Shown one piece after another: positions 17,862 to 24,971 of a stretch of 24,971 nucleotides of DNA. Origin of the DNA: a virus. Position 1 is the first letter of the stretch, and each line of letters starts with the position of its first letter. The notes below the pieces were generated by a model that was given only the letters and a program-made list of their open reading frames with translations, ran no database searches and was not told where the DNA came from. Location of the stretch: IMG/VR virus record IMGVR_UViG_3300048068_000305, positions 1-24,971 of that record. One strand, 5' to 3'. Position numbers and translations under genes: made by a program.

Positions 17862-18200
17862 ATGGCAAATATAACTTTAACATTTTCAAACCCCTTACCC
17901 GAAGGAATTCAAGTAGGAGACATCGCTTGGTATTTAGATGTTGATGCCGAACCTGCACCTACAGAAGTAGAAATGGGGCCAATACTTTCAATAGGAAGTA
18001 ACCCTGTCTCTATAGTTGTAGACGCAGCAGTAGGCGTTGGTTCTCCCTCGCAAGATGATTTTATTTTTTATGCTGAAAATCCTATTGGTTTTTTAGGGCA
18101 GCTTAAAGGGTACTATGCTGAAGCTCAGTTTAGGAATAGTTCAACAAGCTACGCCGAGTTATTTTCCATAGGGTCAGAAATATTTGAGAGTAGTAAATAA
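17862..18200 (+). CDS. Small conserved tail/structural accessory protein
   Basis: This 112-residue protein begins 9 bases after the fibre-like gene. It starts with MANITLTFSNPL, has a beta-rich core (VQVGDIAWYLD, GPILSIGS), and ends in GYYAEAQFRNSSTSYAEL followed by GSEIFESSK. I remember very similar short proteins with this C-terminal ending next to tail fibre genes of marine Bacteroidota phages, but no proven function is known to me. No signal peptide or membrane segment is visible. It could be a fibre cap, baseplate-like adaptor or decoration protein. The start is supported by the first Met of the frame and an A-rich leader. Confidence is high that it is a gene, low on role. Confidence 0.72.
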   Translation: MANITLTFSNPLPEGIQVGDIAWYLDVDAEPAPTEVEMGPILSIGSNPVSIVVDAAVGVGSPSQDDFIFYAENPIGFLGQLKGYYAEAQFRNSSTSYAELFSIGSEIFESSK

Positions 18201-18231
18201 CGTGTAATAATAATATATAAAACTTAATATA

Positions 18232-18873
18232 ATGATAGGTCAAGTAGTTGGCGGATTAACCAGCATAGCTAGCGGTATAATCGGCAGTAAAAAAAGAAGG
18301 CGAGAGGCTAGTAGAGCGGCAGCAGAGTTAAAAAAGCGTAAAGCTGAATATGAAAGACAGGACACTTCTAACGTATACACAAACATGCAAAACACCATGG
18401 AGGACTTAACCGTTAACCAGCAAGCTGCACAATTTCAAGCGGAACAAGAGCAACAAGGACTTTCTAATATAATGGGGCAAATGCAAGGCGCAGCTGGAGG
18501 ATCTGGCATTGCAGCATTAGCTCAATCATTAGCGGGGCAACAATCTCAAAACCTAAGAAGAGCATCGGCGGACATTGGCAGACAAGAACAAGCTAATCAA
18601 ATGGCTGAAAGAACCCAAGCGAGCAACCTTCAGCTTTATGAAAAGAAAGGTGAATTAATATCAAGAGACGCAGAAAAAGATAAAATATCAACCCTAATGG
18701 GCATGGCTCAACAAAGATCTGCAGCGGCAAATCAGGCAAAACAAGATGCAACAAATGCTATTATTGGTGGAATCGGCTCAACAGTTGGCGGTGTTGCTTC
18801 TGCTCTAGGTGGTACGCCAAATATGGGTGGATCCGGAGGAGGGTTTATGCAGAATATGATGGGCAACGGGTAA
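18232..18873 (+). CDS. Internal virion / ejection protein (small, T7 gp14-like in plan)
   Basis: The 213-residue product starts with a hydrophobic Gly/Ile stretch (VVGGLTSIASGIIGS, residues 4-18) followed by a strongly basic patch (KKRRREASR). Residues 20-170 are a long Gln/Ala/Glu-rich helical region (about residue 60-130, with AAQFQAEQEQQ and GGSGIAALAQSLAG). The C-terminus has a glycine-rich hydrophobic segment (AIIGGIGSTVGGVASALGG) and a disordered GGSGG tail. This plan, a small amphipathic membrane-active-looking protein opening a cluster of three increasing-size virion genes, resembles the T7 ejection proteins gp14-gp15-gp16. It would be packaged in the head and injected to help form a channel in the host envelope. 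The similarity is architectural, not an alignment. Confidence 0.6.
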   Translation: MIGQVVGGLTSIASGIIGSKKRRREASRAAAELKKRKAEYERQDTSNVYTNMQNTMEDLTVNQQAAQFQAEQEQQGLSNIMGQMQGAAGGSGIAALAQSLAGQQSQNLRRASADIGRQEQANQMAERTQASNLQLYEKKGELISRDAEKDKISTLMGMAQQRSAAANQAKQDATNAIIGGIGSTVGGVASALGGTPNMGGSGGGFMQNMMGNG

Positions 18874-18890
18874 TTAATAAAATATAAATT

Positions 18891-20297
18891 ATGAATCAAC
18901 AGTTAGTAAAAGGAGCCGCCTTAATAGGGCAAAGCAATAGGTCCACTTGGAATCAAGCTTTTCAAAAAAACCTAAATGCATCTTTAGCAGAAGGAGCTAA
19001 AAGACAAATGATCCGTAAAGCTGAGAAAGCTAGAGCTAATGCTAAAACGGCTGGGTATATAGAAAGTTTAAATTCTAAAGTAGATACTACTAGCTTATCC
19101 AGTTCCCAGCAGCAAGCTGTTTCAAATTACCTTACCGATCAGAAAATGCTATACGCAGACGCTGCTAGGAGAATATCTAAACTAGACCCAACTCACCCAG
19201 AGTACATGGCCGTTCGTGACGAGATGAACGCCGTGCAAATGAATTTTACAAATTTAGCAGGTTCGTTAAATCAATACAAAGAAGACAAAAGCAATTATTT
19301 AGCAGATTTTGATAACAGTTTGCTTTCTGCTGGCAACAAAACTAGCACTTATGTGGAGGCTTCTAAAATTTATACTGACGAAGGATTTGTTGGGATTGGA
19401 GAGGGTGGCGTGTTAAATTTCTGGAATGACGCTAAAGGAGAATACAAAAAATACCAGGATATAGACAAGCCTTTCTTAAAAGACACAAAATCAGCAAATA
19501 GCATACTCCAACTCAATGAGCAATTATACAACTCAGGGAAGGAATTAAATGGCACCAGAAGAAATATGGTGCGTCAAAAATTAAATAGCATGATTAGCTC
19601 AGGAGGTAGAGATACTTTATTGTCACTAGCCTCTGATGATTTTATAATAGAAGGTGGATTGGGCTTACAAGATCCTAACTTATTCGAAAAAGAAAACGAA
19701 GCATTCCTTAAGGAGGCTGTGCTGGACGGCTATATGAACGTGTTAGAGGACACCGCGTCACAAGGAGCTATTGACAATAGACCTAAAGTCTCAGGAGGCG
19801 GTAGAGGGGCTGGCGGCAGAAAAACTTTACAAGAAGAAATACCTGTTGTTAATGATGCTTTTGCTTTTTCTCAAATGAGCACTAATGTTGCTCCTGGAGA
19901 CAGAGAAGCTAAAACTAGATTACTTGTTCAAGAGATAAATGCAATAGACCCCACTAAGGCAGGTAACTATTATTCTAGGGGGGATTTTTACAACATGTGG
20001 CTTGACGGCGTAGGAGAGAACGACAGTGATGAGGCTCGAAGAGTTTTTATTAACACCTACGGGGATTCCCAAATATTCCTGTTTAATGAAAAAGACCCTG
20101 AACGATCTATGCCTATTAAGATGAATACTGATAACCCTCAAGACTTGTATGAGTTTTATTTAAAGAATTCTAATCTTAACACTAGAGCGCAGAATTACCA
20201 CATCGGACAATACGAAGGCTATATAGCAAATTCTGAAAAACCAAAAGAAAACAATACTACTTCTTCTACAGGAGGAGGTTCACTAGACAATCTTTAA
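18891..20297 (+). CDS. Internal virion / core protein (predicted)
   Basis: This 468-residue, mainly helical and charged protein follows the small ejection-type gene. The N-terminus (MNQQLVKGAALIGQSNRSTW) and residues 30-140 are predicted helical with an Arg/Lys-rich patch (KRQMIRKAEKARANAKTA). A flexible Gly-rich linker (SGGGRGAGGRK, about residues 301-311) separates two halves. The C-terminus is Ser/Thr/Gly-rich and disordered. No enzyme motif is seen and I do not recognise a precise family. The location between a gp14-like protein and a giant polyvalent protein suggests a packaged core or cargo protein ejected with the DNA. The next gene's ATG lies 4 bases after the stop, suggesting coupled translation. 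Confidence 0.62.
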   Translation: MNQQLVKGAALIGQSNRSTWNQAFQKNLNASLAEGAKRQMIRKAEKARANAKTAGYIESLNSKVDTTSLSSSQQQAVSNYLTDQKMLYADAARRISKLDPTHPEYMAVRDEMNAVQMNFTNLAGSLNQYKEDKSNYLADFDNSLLSAGNKTSTYVEASKIYTDEGFVGIGEGGVLNFWNDAKGEYKKYQDIDKPFLKDTKSANSILQLNEQLYNSGKELNGTRRNMVRQKLNSMISSGGRDTLLSLASDDFIIEGGLGLQDPNLFEKENEAFLKEAVLDGYMNVLEDTASQGAIDNRPKVSGGGRGAGGRKTLQEEIPVVNDAFAFSQMSTNVAPGDREAKTRLLVQEINAIDPTKAGNYYSRGDFYNMWLDGVGENDSDEARRVFINTYGDSQIFLFNEKDPERSMPIKMNTDNPQDLYEFYLKNSNLNTRAQNYHIGQYEGYIANSEKPKENNTTSSTGGGSLDNL

Positions 20298-20301
20298 TTA
20301 A

Positions 20302-23300
20302 ATGGAAAAATTATTTAACTCCTTAAGCGAAAGCGGAAAATACACTAAATCTTTTGAAGATTTTCAAACACAGTTTGGGTCTAAAGAAGGTCAAGAAAAA
20401 CTATACGGAGCATTAAAAAACTCTGGTGATTATACAAAATCTTTCGGTGATTTTAGTAATCAATTTTTTGCTGCAGAACCAGTAAAGACAAACGACTCTG
20501 CAAGTGCGGATCCAGCTGTGGAGTCAAGCCAAGAAGATACGGGGTCCAAATCGGAAGAGCCTTTATCGGCGTGGCAATCTATTAAGAATACATTCAAAAA
20601 AGCAGGTGAACGTATCTATGACGTTGTTGAGTTTTGGGGCACTGACGAAGGTGCTAATTCCGGGTTAGATATAGCTACAAACTCATTTTATTCATTATTA
20701 TCAAGTCAAGAAGCCGTTGATGAATATGCAAAAAACAACCCCGGCTGGATGTCAGAAGGCTTGGGATCTGAAGCGACTATAGAGGCTATAAAAAAATATA
20801 AACTAGAACAAGATGAAAGTAATTTTGCTACTAAAGGTATTGTAGCTAGCGCTAAAGAAGGCGATGTAGGCGGACTTATAGCTGGTAGCGTTGAAGCTTT
20901 AGTAAATGCTTTTTCTAGCGGTGTATATTTTTTAGGTACAGGGTTGGGAGCTGGAGTCTTTTCTGAAGTTGCTGCTGAAAATTATATTACATATAACGAA
21001 CAAAAAGCTGAGAACTTAGGCGTATCTTTAGATGAACTTATTAGATCAGGCGAAGCAGACAATTTAGCTCCGGTTGGATTAGGTGCTGTTAGTGTTGGAT
21101 TAGAAAGATTTGGATTTGGTAAAGTTTTAAAAGGCATTGCTGGTAAAAATATAATTAAAAACGCTAGTGCTAAACTTATATACAATAGAAAAGCTAGAAA
21201 TGTTGCTAATATATTGGCAGCTGGGGGAGTAGAATCTGCTACGGAGATATTACAGCATGCTACCGATAAAATAAATGAAGAATTTGGTAGAACAGCAGGA
21301 ACAGAAGAAGACGCTAAGTTTGTGCAAGCCACTTTCGACGCTATATTTAGCGAAGAAGCGCTTGAAGCTGGATTACAGGGGTTAATAGGCGGTGGTGGAT
21401 TATCTGCAACAGGAACCGGTTATAGAGCTATGAACACGATAAGAACCACTGTAGATGGGGATTTAATTGATAAAAACTTAGAGGACTTAAGTAAGCTGAG
21501 AGTAAAATTTAATAAAGCCACTGATAAAACAGAAAAAGCTGGCATACAAAAACTAATAGATACTAAAGAGTCAGAAATAGCTGATTCTGTAAGGAAAGGC
21601 AATGACATATATAATAGTCTCTCAGATGGGCAGTTAAAAGAAATAGAAAATTTAACAGATCTAGCTGACGCTGCGGCATATCAAGTTACTGAGCTAAATA
21701 AAAAGTTTAGAGCAGGGGAAATCGACAAAGCTGGCTATGATTTAGCTTATCAAGGTTTTAAATCTGAATATGATAGCGTACGCCAGCAACTTATTGATAT
21801 GAACCTCGAGCAAAACATAGAGTTTGCAAAGCAAGAGGCTGAATCAAAGGGGCTTAAATTTAAAGTTTACGAAACCACGAAATCTTTGCAACAAGCAATG
21901 AATAGGTTTAAGACAAGCAAAGAGAATAAGCAGGCTTTTAAAGACAACAAAGGTAATATACACGGATTTGCCATAGGTAACCAGATATTTATTAACAAAG
22001 AGGTATCTAGTAAATTAGGCGCCGTAAACGTTGGAGCACACGAATTTTTACACCCTGTGTTTAACAAACTAGTTGGGAATGTTAAGGAGCAAAGCAAAAT
22101 GGTTCGTCAGTTTAGAAAATCAATGACCTCATCTCAAAGAAGGTTTGTTGATGCTGAAATGAAAAAAAGGGGGTATACAGGTAAAGAATATAATACAGAG
22201 TATGTTAATGTATTTTCTGATGCTTTACGTAAAAAACAAATTAATTACGATAAAACAACATTTGAAAAAATAGGAGACGCTATAGTAAGTGTTTTTAAAC
22301 CAGTAGGCTATACTAATATAGGCTTTGAGTCTGGTAAAGATGTATATAATTTTATTAAAGAATTTGACCAAAGTGCAGAACAGGGTAAATTAACAACAAA
22401 AGCAGCAGAAGCTCTTAAAGATGTTGATTTAAGTGATGCTGGACTACAAGACGAGCTACAGACCTCTAAAACATTATCAGAGGACGTTAAGGCTACATTG
22501 ACAGATAACATAACGGAAATAAAGAATCTAGCAAAAGAGAACGCTGAGATAGCTGCTAAGTTTAATAAAGAGCCTATTAAAGGAGCAAAGCAAGTAAGAT
22601 TAGAAAGAGAAGTTATTGAAGGCGTAAAACCTTTGGTTGAAAAAATTGTTACAAATCGTACAAAAGCATTGTATGACAAAATAGCAGATGATGCTAAAAG
22701 AGGCGTTACAAGAGAACAGTTCCAAGAATCAATGCGAGCTGACATTGAAACAATGATCCTTAATGAATACGATGCAACCAAACAAGATCTCGAAAAGTTT
22801 ACAGTAAGCAGAGCGTATTTAAGAGCTAACAATTTAGCTAAACGTTTAGGAATAGAATCTGTAGAAGAAGGCGGTATCAAACAAGATATAGATACTGCTA
22901 AAGGCATTACAGAAGAAAAAACCACAACCACAAAGCCCAAAGAACCTTCTGTAGAAAGAGGGCAAGCTACATTTGATGAGCTTGACATCATTGACGATGC
23001 TTTAATTGAAGATATTAAATCTGAGCTTGAAAAAGAAATAAGGACTAGGGTTCAAAAGGGTACATTAGCGGAAACTGTTTCTGTTAAAAAAGGTAGAGAA
23101 ACTTATATTGTTTCTTGGCTAGAAAATTATGTTAACAAACAGCTGTTTAAAAAGCTTCTTAAAAAAGTAGGTGCAATTAAAGGAACATATCCTAATACTA
23201 TAATACCTACTGCATATATTGACTTTTTACAAGATCCTAAAACTTTTGATATTATAACAAAAGCTTTACCTATTAAAAGTATAAAGAAAAGTTACGGTAA

Positions 23301-24971
23301 GCTATTTGGAATAGAGCGCATAGGTAGAGAAGTTACCGCGGAGGGTAACCCTGTATTTAGAATAAAGAAAATCGATAAGACTAAGTTTTTTAAATACTTT
23401 GTTGAAGGGAAAAAATCAACTGTATTAGAAAGACAAAAGCAATTGTTTAGAGAAATACTTGAACCGTTAGCTAAACAAGCTGTAGCTGACTTCACTACTG
23501 CAGAAAACTTAGAAAAATTAAAATCAATCCAAAGTTTAGCTCCCGCAACTTCTGTTGATGTTGTTAATAAAATAAGCTTAGATGCCGCTCTCAATAATTT
23601 AGAGTCCCAAATAGACCGATATAAAGGCGAAGCTGCAGGATTTGATATTATACAGTTTAGCTTAACTAAACAGGAAAGATCACAAATTGCGGAAAAACTA
23701 GACCTAAAAAGTGATAGCAATATAACAATGGCCCAAATTGAAGCTCAAGTTATTGCTCAAACACTTAGACCTCTTGTTAAAGAAAGAAAAGCAGAAATAA
23801 AAGATATTGAGTACAAATTAGGCCCTGAGTTATTTGAAAAACTACAAAACACCGTAATAGGCCCTTATTTGGATTCACTACAGGCTTTGCAAGACAAAAA
23901 AGCTTATGCGAGAGGTACTTTTGCAGAGCAGCTCGCATGGGATGCTTTTAAAGGCGTTAAAGGTGTTAAAATGGTTTCTAAGCGTCCTGATGGAAAAGCT
24001 GGAAGTTCCGCTCCTGATATTGTAATAAATTACAAAGGTCAAAATATTATATTTGAGATTAAAAGTAGAAGATCGGATAGAATAACAAGTGTTAATATTT
24101 ATAACTATACCGATTCTAAAAACTATAAAACCACAAGAAACACAGGTACGGAAAGCGAACAAATTATATTTGATCAAATAAAGAAAAGCAAAAACTTAAA
24201 TAGTTTTGTTTCTAAGGTTAAAAAAATGATGGATAAATTTTATCCAGGAGAGAATTACTTAGATAAAAATGGTTACATAGAATTAACACCTGAGCAAATT
24301 GTAAAATTAAATTTAAAAAATAGCCTATATAAAGAAACTGTTACATATATAGAAGGACTAAATGAAAAATTAGTAGAAACTATATATAACGAAAAGGGAG
24401 CCAACTATATAGGCTTTACCGACATAGGGAGTTTTTATGTTGGTAATAATAAAAATAATTTATCAGTTCCTAAATTTCAAGCGGACTTATACTCAAGAGC
24501 CTGGCTTTACATGGGTCAAATCAAAAAAAATGGAAAACATACATTTCCGTTAAGAATGTTTGCGCAAATATCAACTGAATCAAGTAAAAAGCTAGGTGAA
24601 GCTAAAACAGATTCTATTATTAATAGCAATTCTATAAAAACAATCCTTCAATTTAGTTTAACAGCTGCTCAACCAATTGAATTTCAGGATAGTAGATTAA
24701 AAGGAAGACAAATAAGCACTTTTGACATAAACGGAGTCGATTACCAGGCTGAGCTGTTTGATTTTAAAAATTTAGCCTCAACTTTTGACAATGCAGAAGA
24801 GCTATTTAAAGCGATGCAAAAAGTTTCAGGAAGTAAAAAAGTAACATCTGAAGAATATAAGTATTTTGTATTTGATAGAAATGATGACACTGGAATTGTA
24901 AGTCAACAAGGAGAAGAAGTGGAATGGAACGGTAAAAGATGGATTTATCCTGAATCTGACACAAAACAATC
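20302..24971 (+). CDS. Giant polyvalent virion protein with zincin-like and PD-(D/E)XK-like regions (3' end outside window)
   Basis: The frame is open from ATG 20302 to the window edge (at least 1556 residues, no stop) and all + strand lines in this frame read as coherent protein. Residues 3-55 are two 30-residue-period repeats. Residues about 190-380 hold hydrophobic Gly/Ala-rich helices (GGLIAGSVEALVNAFSSGVY; GLQGLIGGGGLSATG). Residues about 390-515 look like coiled coil. At 580-584 is HEFLH, an HExxH zinc-peptidase motif, with Glu633 (in NTEYVNVFSDAL) a candidate third ligand. A Thr/Lys/Pro linker (about 870-890) follows. Residues 1209-1256 give Glu, Pro-Asp and EIK in PD-(D/E)XK spacing. 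It is probably a packaged, injected protein replacing T7 gp16-type proteins; the enzyme roles are inferred. No RNA-polymerase DxDxD motif was noticed in this part. Its C-terminus is unknown. Confidence 0.8.
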   Translation, partial: MEKLFNSLSESGKYTKSFEDFQTQFGSKEGQEKLYGALKNSGDYTKSFGDFSNQFFAAEPVKTNDSASADPAVESSQEDTGSKSEEPLSAWQSIKNTFKKAGERIYDVVEFWGTDEGANSGLDIATNSFYSLLSSQEAVDEYAKNNPGWMSEGLGSEATIEAIKKYKLEQDESNFATKGIVASAKEGDVGGLIAGSVEALVNAFSSGVYFLGTGLGAGVFSEVAAENYITYNEQKAENLGVSLDELIRSGEADNLAPVGLGAVSVGLERFGFGKVLKGIAGKNIIKNASAKLIYNRKARNVANILAAGGVESATEILQHATDKINEEFGRTAGTEEDAKFVQATFDAIFSEEALEAGLQGLIGGGGLSATGTGYRAMNTIRTTVDGDLIDKNLEDLSKLRVKFNKATDKTEKAGIQKLIDTKESEIADSVRKGNDIYNSLSDGQLKEIENLTDLADAAAYQVTELNKKFRAGEIDKAGYDLAYQGFKSEYDSVRQQLIDMNLEQNIEFAKQEAESKGLKFKVYETTKSLQQAMNRFKTSKENKQAFKDNKGNIHGFAIGNQIFINKEVSSKLGAVNVGAHEFLHPVFNKLVGNVKEQSKMVRQFRKSMTSSQRRFVDAEMKKRGYTGKEYNTEYVNVFSDALRKKQINYDKTTFEKIGDAIVSVFKPVGYTNIGFESGKDVYNFIKEFDQSAEQGKLTTKAAEALKDVDLSDAGLQDELQTSKTLSEDVKATLTDNITEIKNLAKENAEIAAKFNKEPIKGAKQVRLEREVIEGVKPLVEKIVTNRTKALYDKIADDAKRGVTREQFQESMRADIETMILNEYDATKQDLEKFTVSRAYLRANNLAKRLGIESVEEGGIKQDIDTAKGITEEKTTTTKPKEPSVERGQATFDELDIIDDALIEDIKSELEKEIRTRVQKGTLAETVSVKKGRETYIVSWLENYVNKQLFKKLLKKVGAIKGTYPNTIIPTAYIDFLQDPKTFDIITKALPIKSIKKSYGKLFGIERIGREVTAEGNPVFRIKKIDKTKFFKYFVEGKKSTVLERQKQLFREILEPLAKQAVADFTTAENLEKLKSIQSLAPATSVDVVNKISLDAALNNLESQIDRYKGEAAGFDIIQFSLTKQERSQIAEKLDLKSDSNITMAQIEAQVIAQTLRPLVKERKAEIKDIEYKLGPELFEKLQNTVIGPYLDSLQALQDKKAYARGTFAEQLAWDAFKGVKGVKMVSKRPDGKAGSSAPDIVINYKGQNIIFEIKSRRSDRITSVNIYNYTDSKNYKTTRNTGTESEQIIFDQIKKSKNLNSFVSKVKKMMDKFYPGENYLDKNGYIELTPEQIVKLNLKNSLYKETVTYIEGLNEKLVETIYNEKGANYIGFTDIGSFYVGNNKNNLSVPKFQADLYSRAWLYMGQIKKNGKHTFPLRMFAQISTESSKKLGEAKTDSIINSNSIKTILQFSLTAAQPIEFQDSRLKGRQISTFDINGVDYQAELFDFKNLASTFDNAEELFKAMQKVSGSKKVTSEEYKYFVFDRNDDTGIVSQQGEEVEWNGKRWIYPESDTKQ
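20308..20466 (+). repeat. Two tandem 30-residue-period N-terminal repeats in the giant protein
   Basis: Residues 3-25 and 33-55 align without gaps at an offset of 30, with 14 of 23 positions identical, including a shared YTKSF, D-F and Q-F core (GKYTKSFEDFQTQF / GDYTKSFGDFSNQF). Codons differ between the copies, so the duplication is old or under protein-level constraint. Confidence 0.8.

Noticed and set aside
20982-21332. 116-residue open frame on the - strand
   Set aside because: Shadow of the giant gene; composition is Ser/Leu/Ala-rich low complexity without a family resemblance.
22308-22991. 227-residue open frame on the - strand
   Set aside because: It is antisense to the giant + strand gene, rich in Ser and Leu as expected for a reverse-strand shadow, and has no leader or neighbour that supports it.
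23292-23720. 142-residue open frame on the - strand
   Set aside because: Also antisense to the coherent giant + strand protein, with no independent sign of being expressed.
1-24971. tRNA genes, CRISPR arrays, insertion sequences, attachment sites
   Set aside because: None seen on reading: gaps are too short for tRNA clusters and no direct or inverted terminal repeats or spaced repeats were found.

Overview
The window is a piece of a double-stranded DNA, podovirus-type bacteriophage genome, read entirely on the + strand. It is about 36-40% GC by eye. Twelve complete or partial structural genes and one very long gene that runs off the right edge are packed almost without gaps; the largest non-coding stretches are about 80 and 70 bases. 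All twelve visible stop codons are TAA. All twelve visible start codons are ATG preceded by A/T-rich leaders with no Shine-Dalgarno sequence, which is typical of Bacteroidota genes. The terminase, portal, capsid and ring-type proteins resemble what I remember of crAss-like (Crassvirales-type) and related marine Bacteroidota podoviruses. The family placement is therefore an inference from recall, not a search result. No bacterial gene, tRNA, CRISPR or transposon was seen.

Layout: (1) 1-1565, the C-terminal part of the large terminase, cut by the window edge. (2) 1570-5198, the portal and an acidic scaffold-like protein. (3) 5224-6645, the major capsid protein, followed by a strong hairpin terminator. 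(4) 6729-9282, a conserved protein of unknown role and two connector/ring-like proteins. (5) 9286-18200, the tail: a 2148-residue tail hub protein with a conserved N-terminal body and a modular C-terminus (a duplicated Cys-containing domain, then a six-repeat Asp-box beta-propeller), a 695-residue beta-rich fibre-like protein and a 112-residue accessory protein. (6) 18232-24971, an internal-virion or ejection cassette: a small glycine/glutamine-rich membrane-active-looking protein, a 468-residue core-like protein and a giant protein of at least 1556 residues.

In this model the portal, scaffold and capsid proteins build the head, the terminase fills it, the ring proteins join head to tail, and the tail proteins recognise the surface of the host. 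The last three genes would supply proteins carried in the virion and injected with the DNA.

The most interesting part is the giant last gene. It has two N-terminal 30-residue-period repeats, a hydrophobic helical region, a zinc-metallopeptidase HEFLH motif with a plausible downstream Glu ligand, and a PD-(D/E)XK nuclease-like motif. A repeated QFSLT pentapeptide sits on either side of the nuclease region. This looks like a multi-enzyme virion protein, possibly cut into parts. The terminase fragment also shows a sharp change in composition and codon use near position 265 that suggests recombination or conversion.
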